In this document: piece by piece, positions 18,129 through 30,400 of the stretch
How positions within the stretch are numbered: position 1 is the stretch's first letter
How the letters are laid out: each line of letters starts with the position of its first letter
Source of the DNA: Symsagittifera roscoffensis
Taxonomy: Eukaryota > Xenacoelomorpha > Acoela > Convolutidae
Assembly: GCF_963678635.1 (NCBI RefSeq)
Contig: NC_087069.1
Span: 28,744,776 to 28,808,775, forward strand
Direction of reading: 5' to 3'
DNA length: 64,000 nucleotides
The notes under the pieces: generated by a model
What the model was told of the DNA's origin: nothing
Seen by the model: the letters and a program-made list of their open reading frames with translations, nothing else
Databases searched by the model: none
Program-made: the position numbers and the translations under genes

Positions 18129-19742
18129 GTAAGCTTTTCAAAATTGAATTTGAAGGGGGGAACTGGAAAAGAGCCAAGGGGAGTCTTCCGCTCCTTTTGA
18201 TACACAATTTAGGTTGCTAGCAGATTCCGGCCCGGTGGGAAAAAATTTGTGCGTCAGTAATTTGCAATAAGATATTTTGCATGTGATCATTTTTCGTAAC
18301 GTTATGAGGTTTAAAGATTTGTTTTTTTTGGCCAAATTGTGACCTTTAAAGTGTGAGATGTTTCACGCTTTTAACGCAAAAATGGAAATTTAAAAATAAA
18401 TTACTTGACTTAACAAAAAAAAATGGGCGAAATTTCTGATGTTGTTGGGAAAAATTTTTCCTTTTCACAGTAAACTTTTGCGAAAAATATTTGAGATTGT
18501 CTATTTTTTTTGTAGTTTTGTTTTTTTTAGAGAAAAACAAGGAAATTTGCAAATTTCTAAGAGAAGAAAAAAAGTTTTTTTTTGAGATGCACAAGAGAAG
18601 GTTTGTGTTCCTACTACGACTCAGAGCTTAAGAGCTCGAGCTTTACAGACGCGAAAGAAGATGTTTGCAATTTTAGTTTCCATTCAAAAAACTAACTAGT
18701 ATAATTTACCTGATAGATTGTGTATGCCTAAATTATTGTCGTGTTGATGTATTAAGACTGCTGTTTATTTCATTTCGTTTATTGAGTTTATTTTGTGACT
18801 GTGCGTCGTTTAGTGTTCGTGAGAGGTTTCGAACAATTGTTCCAAACTGTGCTCAGCTTAAAATTGATGCAGTTTTTTGCAGCACTGCAGATCTGACGCA
18901 GGGGTGAGTCAGATCTGGCCAGAGCTGTGGCAGTTCTGCTCAGACCTGAGTGAGATCTGCTCATACCTGCAGAAATCGATTAGCAGATCTGATGCAGATC
19001 TGCATCAGGTCTGATCAGCTTCAAAAAAGAAATGCTGCAGGTCTAGTGTAGACCTGGAAAATGTATTGGAGAAAATGTAGACCTGGAAAATGTATGATTT
19101 AAAATTACAAGATCAGAGAAGGATGTCTCCAATTAGAAGACTCCAATTTGCAATCAAAAATCAATTTAAAAAATGATTCGTACGTCAAATTTCAGCTTTT
19201 TTTCCGTTTTTCCCCCGAATTTTAAACTTTCATATTTTAAGTCTTTATTGTCTCAAGTGTTACTATGCCTGATTGAGTGATGTTACGATGCGAATATGAA
19301 AACTAATGTGTTCACAATAATTAAATTGTTCAATAAACATAAATAGAGTATGACAGCGTAAAAATATTTTTTCAAAAATCAATATAAATATGTGAGAGTG
19401 GAGAAGAGCCGAGTTGTTAACAATAAGTCAAGCAGCTGTTTTGCCCAGCCAGCGACAAAAGAACAAAGATGCAAATTCAAGCTGCTTTGACCTGTCTGGG
19501 AAAATTTTAGCGCACCTGGAATAATTGTTACCAAAAAAGATCAGCACTACTGATCAGCACCTTCCCCATTCTAACTTAACAGAAGAAAAAACCGTTTTCT
19601 ATAATGAGGGAATAATTATCTAAGGGTGAAGGGACTATAATGGGATAGAGCCATCTCAACATAAGTTTGAAAAAGATATAGTTTCCAGGTAAATATTTTT
19701 GGCGGGTATCGTTTAAAGAGCAAATAGCCGAATTGATCTTAC
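18129..19742 (-). other. Host DNA, probably intron of the interrupted protease gene
   Basis: There is no recognisable exon here. I searched the minus strand for an equivalent of exon 2 of the 39-43 kb protease and did not see one. A run at about 18880-19045 is built of degenerate CAGATCTG and CAGACCTG units and includes a perfect 20-bp palindrome at 18989-19008. A GAAAAGAGCC-type MITE end appears near 18165. Confidence 0.4.
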
Positions 19743-19959
19743 CGTTTTTTCCGTCTAAGCAATGAGCCGCTGTCAAAATATAGTTTTCATTAATGATTGA
19801 TCCCCCACATGTATTCCACGAGCCGTCAGATTCTCCGTACTCGAAGATTTGGAGCAGGGCGTAGAACTTGCGGTATGGAGCATCATAGCCATTAGTTATG
19901 GCCCTCTCTTTGCAATATGCCACACTGAGCGCGAAAAAAAGAAACAAAAGTGAGAACAT
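19743..19959 (-). pseudogene. Exon 1 of a trypsin/chymotrypsin-like serine protease (paralogue, rest not seen)
   Basis: The frame begins with a signal peptide (MFSLLFLFFALSVAYC), followed by a propeptide junction KERAITNGY. It ends with the histidine motif TAAHC and a donor G/GTAAGA in phase 1. Exon length is 217 nt, exactly that of exon 1 of the intact gene at 43083-43299, and the proteins align throughout. An upstream in-frame Met exists, but the Met at 19959 gives a proper signal peptide and sits 11 nt after a TTTAG acceptor-like site. Exons 2 and 3 are absent between here and element 1. Either element 1 lies in intron 1 with the rest off the left edge, or this is an orphan exon. Confidence 0.7.
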
Positions 19960-20259
19960 GTCTCTTAATCTAAATTTAACAAATGATTTATGAATTTCTG
20001 TGTTAGAATCTGGAAAAATTAATGACACTAAATTCAAGCAAACTTAATGACATCAGAATAAAAATCTAAATGATTAAATCGTTCGGAAAAAGTCAGACTT
20101 ATTATCAAAAATGAGGTGAAAAACGGCGGTACATAACTTTTTTGAATTTATTCAAGAAATCATGCATCTGATTACAGAAACGCGGCAAAAATTGAGGAAT
20201 CAAGAACAATGAATCATGCGTAAATGAAACTTCGTAGACTATATCTAAATTGGGACTAT
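19960..20259. other. Short spacer upstream of protease exon
   Basis: AT-rich DNA between the protease exon and element 2. A minus-strand TTTTTCCAG near 20008-20016 could be a 5'-UTR or spliced-leader acceptor for the protease gene. Nothing else is seen. Confidence 0.3.
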
Positions 20260-20669
20260 TGAGTTAGGACCGATGGGTATAACTCATAGAGTAATTTCGG
20301 ATAGGGTACACCGTCTGCTCGTCACGCTATCTTATTTTCGGCCGGATAGATTCGTGCAACTTCTTAGTCTAATACCGATCCTAATCTTACTCTTATACTA
20401 TCTAGTCTCAGGTTGTTTAACTAGTCTCTGCTAGGCTCAATAGATCTAGGGTATAATGGTTTATTGCGGCTGCTGAAGTACTCGGGAGAGTTCAACTAAT
20501 TTCTAAGTTAAATTCAAATCTCTCTGGTGCTGAAATTACAAGTGATTTCAGCACTTACAAATAAGTGGATTGTTAGTTAGATGGATCATGATTGGTTAAT
20601 ATTAAATACTTTACATTGGTAAAATATCTAATTTATCCAATCATAAAATGTAGTTTAGATCAGGTTCCA
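20260..20669 (-). repeat. 3' LTR of element 2
   Basis: 410 bp, TG...CA ended, nearly identical to 17720-18128. The minus-strand hairpin near the middle has 10-bp arms here (GTGCTGAAAT / ATTTCAGCAC). A short purine run GGATGGG (plus 20670-20676 reversed) directly precedes it in transcription order and is the likely polypurine tract. Confidence 0.9.
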
Positions 20670-22260
20670 CCCATCCGGGTTTTACAGAGTTTTTTAGAAT
20701 AGTCTTTCTGCAATTCAAAAGATGGATGATGGACGTTGGTATTTGGCGAACATCTTATTTCTTCTGGGTTTTCTTATTAGAGAAGTCCCAGATTCAATCG
20801 TTGTGTCTTCTCAAGACAACGACTGGGTTTTCGCAACAAACTCAAATCTGATTTCAGAATGGTTGGCTATGTCAGGTTTTTCTGTTTCATTGGTGAGAAC
20901 TTCTTTGTGTTTGACCTTGTCTGGGAATGGCGTGGAGATTGTGCGTGGAGGGGATGCCTGGTTACTCGGATCTGTACGTATACTTGAACATCGAGGTGGT
21001 CATTGGTCTAGTTCAATGAAGTCCTTTTCTGCGAAGTCAAGTCGTACTCTAAATCCTTTGAGTTGTGATTGTGGGCGGCATATTGATTGTAGTTGGCCAT
21101 TCTTTCTCGAGTGTAGTAGGGTCGTTTTGTCTTTGGATGTTCGTCCTTGGTGTTGTATTCTGATCTATGTATTGCATAATGTAATTTACATTTTATAAAA
21201 CTTTTATTAGTTTAATATTTTTTAATTATGATTTTAGTTAGTTGTTTTCACAAAAGCTTTTTGTTTTAGTTCAGTTATTTTGAAGAGTTACTCACCCTTG
21301 AGTAGCTCTTATTAAAAATAGGAGTATGGTCACAAAGCGTGGATGTAGCGCGGTGGGTTAGGCCGGCTATAGAGCATGCTCAGGACATCCTTCCTGGTGG
21401 GTTAGGCCAGGAGTGGGAGTATGAATGCATGCGGTTTTTGTGAGAGGTCCTGTTATGTGACAACGTTTTATGTTGGGTTTGTTGTGGTTTTTCTTATGTT
21501 TTGTTGGTTGTGTCCTTTTTTCAAAAATCAAATTGTTTGTGGTATGGGTTTGTCTTTCGACTTTTTTGTGTTTTATTATTTCTTTCTTAGACTTTATAAT
21601 AGTCTTCAAAAGAATAAATTATCCAGTTTTAAACTGGGTTAATCCGGTTTGGGTACCGTTCGTTTCCTTTTCTTAGTCATGCTGTTATGCTATGTGTTGT
21701 GGTGTTTAGTAAGCTGCATTGGTTAGTTTTGTTTAGTATATAATTCCTTTCCAACCGGGTTAAAGGAAAGTTTGAAACGTGTTATCTTGTGTTAGAGTTA
21801 TCGAGTGTGAAAGCTTGAAACTGAAATTCATTATTTTAAACAATTCTTCGTGGGCGAGCTGTGCGAGTTTGGATAGAATTCTTGTGCGAGTCAATGAAAA
21901 TAGCAAAAGGTTAGTACTGTATTTTCTTCTTATTAATTTACTACATAGAATTTTAATTTTACTGCTAGTTGTTGGGGGAAATTAAGTTACAAATTTTCAT
22001 CATTATTAGATTTACTGCTTGTGGGGGAAAAATTTATAAATTAATTTACTGCATTGGTATTATATTTATTTAATTGTTGGTGCAAAAATTTAATAGGGTT
22101 TTAAACAGTTTTGAAGAAGTTTGCTATTTTTTATTTTTCTTTTGTGAATTTTTCAGATGATCTAGGATGAAGGCTAAAATTCTAAAGAAAACATGGATAA
22201 AGAATGGTGAGTTTCTAATATTTAAATTAGTTAGTAATATGTATAATTCATACTTACCTG
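20670..22260 (-). other. Non-coding 3' region of element 2
   Basis: Collinear with 1-1237 of element 1 plus about 360 bp that are off-window there. The post-stop donor CAG/GTAAGT, the branch sequence TACTAAC and the acceptor TTTCTTTAG are conserved. The plus-strand 158-aa frame at 20722-21198 is discussed under rejected items. Confidence 0.55.
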
Positions 22261-24069
22261 TTAGTCGTCGGGGAAGAAACCGTGGGGGAAGATGTCGTGG
22301 ATGAGATCTGAAGTTGTTAGTAATTTGGCTAAGATGCGGATGATATTTTTAGTTTGAAGCAGTGGCCAAAGCAATTGAAGTGCCTTAATGGTGGTTAGTT
22401 CTTCAGTGCCAACTGCAAATTCATAAGGTGTGTTTTGGATTAGATTATATAATTTGTGGTTGAATTTAGTGTTATGGATGAATTCTAAAATGGGGATTTC
22501 TATAGGTTGTACAAACTCGTGTGGGATGAGGAAGGGTCGGGATTCTTCTGCGTTGAAGGTCTTGGTGATGGGACAAAAGATATACATTTGGGTTATGGGA
22601 TCATAATTTCGAAGAATACCATGAAGGTTAGTATCTTTAATGCAATATGTGAAGTTAAGAAAGAATGGTGAGGTGTATTTGGAATTGATGAATTGAAAAC
22701 GATGGTGTGGTTGTCTGGAGGGAGTGTGTAGGTCAAAGTGATTTTGGATGAAACGATAATAAGTATATGTGTGTGTTTGTTTAGTGCGCAACATAATATC
22801 GTGTGAGCAGTGCAAATCTCTTTCATGCGGTGCAAGGAAATGAAAGGTTAGTGAAAATATTTGGAAGCGTTCTTTAAAACTTTCGTAGGCTTGCGTGTCT
22901 GTTAGTGCTTCTGAAATAATGTGGTCAAACTTGCGACCGAAGATATTTAGTGTAAATACATATGGTGTTTTAATGAAAAATTTCTCGGTGATTTGTGGGT
23001 TAGCGAAACGATCGTCGTCTAAGAATTGATCTTGGTTAGTTCTGATGATGTTATGATCGTAATATTCTAGTGTATATTCATTAGCTCGGGGTGCAGTGTG
23101 TGTTTTTAGTGATTTTTTATATCCAATGTAAGTAAATTGTCTAGGTGTTAGTGTTGTAGTGAGTCGATATAGCATGTCCTTATTTCGTTCTATATCGATA
23201 TGAGTGTTAGATAAAGGTAAGTAAAGGGGATTTGTAAAATGATAATATGAGGTCCAAGGAAGGGTAGGCATTAAAACGTATACGTCTACAAAGTTACGTG
23301 TCTCGTTAGTGTCATGAGGGGTGTTTAAGGTGTATTGTGGAAATGAGGGTAAGGTGATAGCTAAAAATTATTTTGTGTTAGTGTGTTGTGGATGGTTGAT
23401 ATATTCACGGGCTGTTCCTGGTTTCGCTGGGAAAGGATGGTTGGGGAACTTTCTTTTAAAAGTGCGGTAAGCTCTATTAGTGCTGAGTGAAGATTCAGTA
23501 GTTGTGGATGATGGTGCTAATGATTCAGTATAAATTGAAGAGGGTGTAGGGGTAGGAGGGTTGGATGAATCTATTGTGGATGAGATTTGGTTTATGGTTG
23601 GGGTGTCAAGGTGATAGGGTTGTTGTTGTAGGGTAATGAAATTATCTAGTTCTGGGGAGATTCGGGGGGTGTCTGGAGAATGAGATTATTGGTCTGAGTG
23701 AAGTGAGGAGTAGGTTGGAGTGACTTGGGAAGCATAAGAGGGTGTAGAATTGGTTGGGTCAGGGTTATTTGGTAGTATGGGTTGAAAAGGGGGTTGGGAA
23801 AAATTTAAGGAATTGGTGTGAAAATTATTTGATGGAGATGGTTCAGAGTCGGCAAATTCATCGGGGGTTTCAATATTCGGGTTATTGAGTTGTGAGATGG
23901 AGTATAAAACTGAGATGTGTGAATTAGTATCGGAATTCATGCCGGATGTTACATTACTGGATGGGAAATCGGGTGGCGGAAAAGCAAAAAGTGGTATTAT
24001 TGGGATTGGAGTGGTGAGGTTGGTTGGGTGGGAATTTGATCGGTGTAGGGATCCAAGTTGTCGGCTCAT
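22261..24069 (-). pseudogene. Broken homologue of the 599-aa ORF (element 2)
   Basis: The frame starts at 24069 with the conserved ATGA overlap to env. It is interrupted by a TCA-to-TAA change near 23685 and a GAA-to-TAA change near 23367, then continues to the stop at 22261. Both are single-base substitutions without frame loss, so decay is recent. The C-terminal 336 residues stay closely similar to the element 1 protein. Confidence 0.85.
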
Positions 24070-26681
24070 CGTGGGCTAAAAAAATTATTATTTTGAGACT
24101 GAAAAGCGGTGGTATGGGGTTGTTCTATAATTTGTTCATAAGTATTTTCATCTTGTGAGTGGTGTGGCATTATATGTTGGATGGGACTTTGTGATATGGT
24201 TGGTCTAAAATTATTATGTGTTATGGCTAAATTTCGAAAATTACGTGGGACTAGGGATAATGGATGGTTATGTGGTAGGGGTGGTAACTGTGGTGCTGTT
24301 GGTGTTGTGTCTGCCTTGTTATGTTCTTCGTCGTATGTGTTCTGTCTTGTTGCTATTTTTGTGTTATATTCTTTTATTTGTGGATCTAAAAGAATTTTGT
24401 TTATAGATGTAGTAAATATTCCAAAAAATCCTGCAAATAGTATGCGTGCTACACTTGCTTGTCTATTGACTTGTGTGTGTATAGCACATGTGTTATAGAT
24501 TCCTTTTAAGAGTGAAAAAAGAAATCCAATAAATTTAAACATTGCGTATAAAATAGTCAGTTTTTCTAAGATGTAGTAGGGCCATCCTAGAAAATCAAGA
24601 ATTTCATTCTTAAGTGTAACAAAGCTAAAAATATTGATAGGTGATATATCTTGGGGACGGTATTTTTCACCGTTGAGATATATATAATCTTTAATGTCCT
24701 TAAAATATCCGCTATAGTCTTGCGTATAGATGTCTGCAAATCCTGCGGTTTCGGCAAGTTTGCGTAAGTTTTGGTCAATTGATTGTCTTTGTATTGTGTC
24801 CATTTGTGTTAATAATTCCTGGAATTGTTGTGTTCTAATGTGATGTTGAATATCTGATTTTGAGTATATTCCTATTGATTGTAAGTCTATATTTGGGTTT
24901 CGAGCGATAGCGCGAATGCTTTCTGGTGAAAATTTTTTGAGTGATTGCATTAATGTGGGATATGGGGTGAGAAGGTAATATTTATCTTCATCAGGGTTTA
25001 GTTGTACTACGTTGTGGCTATTTTCTGATCCACATGGAACTGCGGTATCCCAGAAATAGGTTCTTCGTGAAAGTGTGTCAACGAAATGTACTTTATTCTT
25101 ATAAAAGATAGGGATTCTTTTATAGCATCGTTTATCTTCAAAAACGTATAGTGGTGATACTTTTTTAGTACAAGTATAAAACCATAAGATGTTTCCTTCA
25201 TAGTCTAAAAAATTTGATCTATTTCCTGATAGTAAATATCCTGCGTAGGGTATTTTTAATACTGCTAGTGCAAGTGATTGTAATATTTGTGTTCTTTCTA
25301 ATTCGCATAGTTGGTGTAATGTTTCTAATTCGGAGAGTGACATTTCTTGAAAAATTCGGCTAATCGTGTAGTCTAGTTTCATATCTAAGTGAATATCATA
25401 GTGGATATTACCAAAATATGTACTATTCATTAGTGATAGTTCTTGTAAACGTGTGCTTTGATCGTCTTGGGGCTTTAAATGTCCACCAGGTTGACCTGTA
25501 TTCTTTTGAAAATTAACTGGTATATATGATGTTTCTTCGTTTAGGGGATGACTTGTGGCGTATGGATCGGCTTTTATTTTTCCAGTGGTCATGTCGAATC
25601 CATTTTCGTATTCAACTAATATTTCAGAGTATTGTGTTTTGTGAAGTGGGTTTCTGTATTTACATGCAAGTTCTGTTTCTTGATATATTTGAAAACGTGT
25701 TAATTTATTTTCTATATTATGAATGTTTCGAAAATTAGAACTTATTTTTCGTAATGGGTTTACTTGTTCATATGGTATTGATTGTATAAAATATTTTTCG
25801 TGAAATTTTATCATACGAGCGTGTATTTTTGCTACTTGAAATGTTGTACATGTGTCTTCGGGGAACCAAACAATTGTTGCTTGTGTTCTGGTTGTAGGGT
25901 CGCAATAACCTTGGTCGTTTTTACAAGGTAATCTAATTCCTTGATAAATCATTGTGTTGTCTGATAAATCTCGTGTGAGTTGTATTTTTTCGAGTTGTAT
26001 TTTCCAATCGAAAAACATTATTTCTTGGTATCCTTTATTTTTTGTGTCTGCTTTGCAGTTTGATGGGTCATTTATACCAATGTGTGGTATCCAGTGTTTA
26101 TCGTGCATGTCATAGGTTAATCGTCCGTGTGCGCCGTTGTATGGGTATTTTTCATCTAATTTTATATGTCCTTGATATCTTTCAAGTTCTGCTTGATGTA
26201 CAGAATCTGAAAAAACTTGGAAATATACTAAATTTCTATCTGTGTTTTTATTTTTTGTGATGTTTAGTCGGAGTAACTCGTTTTTACAATCTTCGGGATT
26301 GAGATGTAAAAGTCGTTCTATATTACTCTGGTAGAATGATTCATGGTCAAGTCGGTTTTTATTTCCGTTTGAGACTTGTGAACAATGTACTTTCTTTTCA
26401 GAAAATGTTGCTGTGAATTTATATCCTATAACTGTAGTTGCTCGGGCTTTTGAATAAAGTGTTGCTATTACATTTGTAGTTTCTATGGCTTGGGGTTCTG
26501 TTTCGCACTGTGATACTTGATTTATTGCATACTTGTGTAGTGTTTTTTGTTCGTTTTCTTCACAATCGTAATGTGTTACTAATAAATCTTGGGGTCCTGT
26601 GCGGGGAGAAGGGTTTATGTTTTGATTTGAGATTACTAGAAAAAGGAGTTGGAGAAAAATTAATAATTTTAGAATATACAT
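24066..26681 (-). CDS. env: Env-like membrane glycoprotein, 871 aa (element 2)
   Basis: Full-length open copy of the element 1 env product, with the same signal peptide, Cys blocks, two C-terminal hydrophobic segments and polar tail. The N-terminal third and the tail carry most of the amino-acid differences. A run of about 330 residues in the second half has only a few changes despite many third-position nucleotide differences. The element is dead upstream, so the frame probably survives by recency rather than present use. Confidence 0.8.
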   Translation of the reverse strand: MYILKLLIFLQLLFLVISNQNINPSPRTGPQDLLVTHYDCEENEQKTLHKYAINQVSQCETEPQAIETTNVIATLYSKARATTVIGYKFTATFSEKKVHCSQVSNGNKNRLDHESFYQSNIERLLHLNPEDCKNELLRLNITKNKNTDRNLVYFQVFSDSVHQAELERYQGHIKLDEKYPYNGAHGRLTYDMHDKHWIPHIGINDPSNCKADTKNKGYQEIMFFDWKIQLEKIQLTRDLSDNTMIYQGIRLPCKNDQGYCDPTTRTQATIVWFPEDTCTTFQVAKIHARMIKFHEKYFIQSIPYEQVNPLRKISSNFRNIHNIENKLTRFQIYQETELACKYRNPLHKTQYSEILVEYENGFDMTTGKIKADPYATSHPLNEETSYIPVNFQKNTGQPGGHLKPQDDQSTRLQELSLMNSTYFGNIHYDIHLDMKLDYTISRIFQEMSLSELETLHQLCELERTQILQSLALAVLKIPYAGYLLSGNRSNFLDYEGNILWFYTCTKKVSPLYVFEDKRCYKRIPIFYKNKVHFVDTLSRRTYFWDTAVPCGSENSHNVVQLNPDEDKYYLLTPYPTLMQSLKKFSPESIRAIARNPNIDLQSIGIYSKSDIQHHIRTQQFQELLTQMDTIQRQSIDQNLRKLAETAGFADIYTQDYSGYFKDIKDYIYLNGEKYRPQDISPINIFSFVTLKNEILDFLGWPYYILEKLTILYAMFKFIGFLFSLLKGIYNTCAIHTQVNRQASVARILFAGFFGIFTTSINKILLDPQIKEYNTKIATRQNTYDEEHNKADTTPTAPQLPPLPHNHPLSLVPRNFRNLAITHNNFRPTISQSPIQHIMPHHSQDENTYEQIIEQPHTTAFQSQNNNFFSPR

Positions 26682-27421
26682 GTGTAGGATAATCCTGAGT
26701 ATGGGTTATAAAATGTGATGTAACCAATTGTCTTTTTTTGGTATATCTGTCGTATTTATATATTACTTCAGTGGTTATAAATGGTGGTGGTAGTGATTGG
26801 GCTGTTATGTTTGGTGGGTTTAATGGGTAGGGATGTTGAGTAATGTTGTTTAATTTAACTGTGATTTCAAACTTTAATTGTAAACTGTTTTGTTGGAGTA
26901 TTTGGATATTGTGATCACGGATATCGTCGTGAATGTCTTGTCGGTATTGTAATCTATTAAGTGCCCAGTTAGGAAGGCGATTACTTTCTAGATGTTGTCC
27001 AAATAATGGTGGAGGGGCTGTAAATGTATTCCAATCTAGTCTTAAAGGGATATTTGTTGATGATTGTTCTCGATATCTGGCGTCGAGATTATTTGGAAAA
27101 TTTAAGTTAAAAGGTGGTGGTGAAATCTGGCTTATTGATGGTGTTGATGGTAGTGATAATGTTTCTGGTAGTGATGAGGATGTTGTTGTATCCGTAGAAA
27201 TATCTATTGGATCATTGACTAAATTTAATTCACCTTGTGTAAATGAATGTGTTGTCCAATATGGAAGTCGTGATGCCTGGTTTGGGGGGTTAAAGGGATT
27301 TTCACGTATTTGTTCAGATGTTGGTGTTGAACCTAAGTAATCTGAATGTAGGCTTGAGGTGCTACGTTGTGAAAGAAGCGTAGGGGTTTCTGGTAATGTA
27401 CCAATGGGGTTTTCTGGAGTG
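26560..27421 (-). pseudogene. AUG-less ORF homologue of element 2, truncated and frameshifted
   Basis: Homologous to 5640-6385. The N-terminal part is lost at 27421. A 2-nt expansion in an A run near 26735 shifts the end of the frame, so it runs on to a stop at 26560 inside env instead of stopping 13 nt past the env start. The frame is open into the neighbouring non-LTR element, giving a 577-codon fusion ORF (26560-28293). Confidence 0.75.
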
Positions 27422-30400
27422 TACATTACTAGCAGTGTTTGCACATAGCTGGCCAATTTCTCTTCATTGTAGAACACCCATAAATATTTGCCTAGGATAA
27501 AAAAAATGATGGTCTGAGCCAAGACTCCTCCACTTGGTCCTTGTGCCTCGGAAGCACACACTGGAAGCACACACAAAGACAGCCGGCACTTCACCCAGTT
27601 CATAGTTTTACTATATGGTTTCTCCCACTCAGTAGATAATGCCTCTCCTTTTCTCCGAAGAAAATTCGCAAATTCTGGAGCGAGCATCCCATCAACAGAC
27701 ACGACAAGAGGAGTGAAAGACATATGTCTTTCCTGACACGCGTCTGAATATTTTGTCTTTTCCTCAACCTCTGCTGAGTGCAAAACACTAATGGGGCTTT
27801 TGTTCTGACAGGAGATGGCGTCGGTGTCAGAGACACGAATATCAAAAGGCGCTCCTCCATGTCTAACGTAAACTCCACGACAAAACAAATCTGCAATTAA
27901 TGCGGGTGTCTCATCTTGCGGGTTGTATTCTCTAATAACAGGCTCTCTCTGTACATCCTTCCACGCTAAAGAAGCTAAGTCGCCTACAGCATCCCTAATC
28001 TCATTGTGCCGTAAAATTAAGATACCACCTTTACTGCACGCTAACGCATGCCGTAGGGTGAATGGTGACTGGCAACCATCACAAAAAGTTGGCGAAGCGT
28101 TCAAGTTTTTGTTATACCGGACACTCAATGCATCCCGAAACTCCACTTCTGCAGCAAAGTTTTCTGCAGCAATCGGTAACGCTGTCAGCCAGGCAGACAA
28201 GCTTCCTTCATTGATTCTTTTTACTGCGCGAACTTTTTCTGCTGGTAGCTCGTTCAATAACTCCACCAACAACTCTTCATGTTTTTCTTCCATTATTCAA
28301 TTATGTTTTTTCCGCGATTGAGACATTTGCTTTCTGTGGTCTTCATGGGGAAAACCGTGCTGATCAACAATAGCATCATAAAGAACCGTAATTGCTTCCC
28401 GTAACGTGTTGTAAGACTCATCAGCGAAACTGGTTGGGTTAGACACTCCAAGACCACCCTTTATTGCTGGCAAACAAAAAAGACGTCTCTCCATTGATGA
28501 AATCGACGACGTTCCAAGTATCGCAGGTAAGAATTTCTCCATCAGAAGGTTCTCTAGCGGTTGAAAAAGCTGACTATAACCACCCAAAACAAGATGGGAA
28601 AAATTCCATTCAGCTTCTAGGGATTAGTCAGTCCTGATAAAGCACATTGTGGTTCTGTTTTTGGCACAAAAGAAAATTTCTCAATTTTGTCTACCCATTC
28701 AAGTTCTTTTTTTCATTTCCGTCTCCAATGAAACCGCCCAAAAACCTCTTCCCTTCCACTATAGTGATCGAGTACTTGTCAAATATGTGATGCGCATCTT
28801 CAGCATATTGTTTATCGACAATCAGTAAACTCTTGAAGGCTCTGGAAAGTAACCGAAGGCGGGACCTTCCTCAATCAAGTTTTTGAGCCATATCTCCAAT
28901 TTCTCGAGTTTTGCTATGGCCGCAGAATCATCAGCGTACCAACTTTGTAACACATTGTTCGGATCCCTTAACTTCCGAATCAGGGGAAGAAGTGAAACAC
29001 CATAGAAGAACATTGCCAGTGCGTCTCCCTGTGTTGTTCCTTCCCTACTGTATAGCACTTCATCGGCGCCAGCAACGAAAAGTGACGCGAAACCTCTGTA
29101 AGTATTGAAGAGAAATCTAGGCCACAATATTCGAGCATTCCACAACGCTGTTTCACGATTGAGCGAGTTGAAAGCATTTGATGCATCCATCAACAGCATG
29201 TCACAGCCATTTTCCTTGTTGTCATCAAAAACATCAGAGAGCGCATGAATTGAATCTTCAACGCCAGCTTTCAGCCCAGAAGCTAATTGATCAGTCGAAC
29301 ATGTTTCTTCAATGTCAATATTTGTGAACTCAGCCACACTTTTGCAAATTATTCTCCGTAGACATTCGCCTATGCCAATAGGTCGCACGCCAAGACATTT
29401 ATCAAGCGCACTCAATCTTCCAGAAACCAGTGCACGCACTTTCGACCATGTAAGATTTGATTGCACATTTTTGTGGCGAGAGTTGCAACTTCGTCTCTCA
29501 AGTGTAAACTGTGAGTACCATGATGAAATAAAACCGTCTGCCAATGCTCAGAATCTGTTTACGAAACTCCCGAGCTGCCCTGCAAAGAACGTGTCGTCTT
29601 TTCAATGGAAGCAAAACTGATTATAACATCTTCAAAGTCGGGTAAAACTGGCACTTGCAATCGCGAAGAGAGATGTGACTTGTGTAGCTCTGGATGCTTT
29701 GACTTCAAAGTCTCTAAAACGGTCACACTTTTCTTCACCTCTTGCATTGGATAAAGCACACCCCCGCCTGCTCTCTCCGAGAGCCACCGCATAGCGCTTC
29801 TCACTTTGCCTTTCACCATTATTGAATCAAACACTTTCGAGACATTTTTGTCGTCCACTTTATCTTGATTTATTTGCTTCTTTTTGCCAAATCTCACTGC
29901 TTCCGCCAACAACTTGTCGAATTTGTTTTCCTTCCAGTCTTCAATGCGCCGTCCAATAAGTGTTCGAATGTCTTTTGATGCTTTGATCATTGGATCTCTT
30001 TGTAACAAAACACGACTCATCACCAGAACTCTTTCTGAAGTGGAATCAGCAGTGGTAGAAAGAAGCTTCAGTTCATGTGTCAGGAGGTCCACGTACTTCC
30101 TACCAAGGTTACCATTAGGCAAAGTATATAGTCTTTATGGCAACCGTACACTTTTCACCCATCTTTCAGTCCAAATTGAATGATCAAGACTAGTTGAGTT
30201 GTCAAGTGCCGCACCGAAAGCTTCCATCATTATGTCTTCGTCATGGCTTTCAAGATTCGGATCGATTTCTGGTATCACATCTTCTATTTGCAGGTCTTGC
30301 ATGGCTTGAGTTAATCCTGTGCGACCATTGCTTGTCGGTGTAACAATAACGCGGTTATCGATATCTTGTGATATTTAGAAGTCTTCCACTTCAAACCCGC

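Larger units (their letters stand above)
20260..27421 (-). mobile_element. Element 2: 5'-truncated copy of the same env retroelement
   Basis: This copy holds the 3' LTR, 3' region, broken 599-aa ORF homologue, intact env and most of the AUG-less ORF. Homology to element 1 ends at the junction 27421/27422, equivalent to about 6385 in element 1. Gag-Pol, the small ORFs and the 5' LTR are missing. Both copies lie in the same orientation about 2 kb apart. The left flank is host DNA. Confidence 0.9.

Noticed and set aside
20722-21198. 158-aa plus-strand ORF antisense to the 3' region of element 2, reminiscent of an antisense retroviral gene
   Set aside because: The end of the frame is also present at 1-170 in element 1. 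Of the differences I could place, most change the amino acid and few are silent, so there is no sign of selection for the protein.
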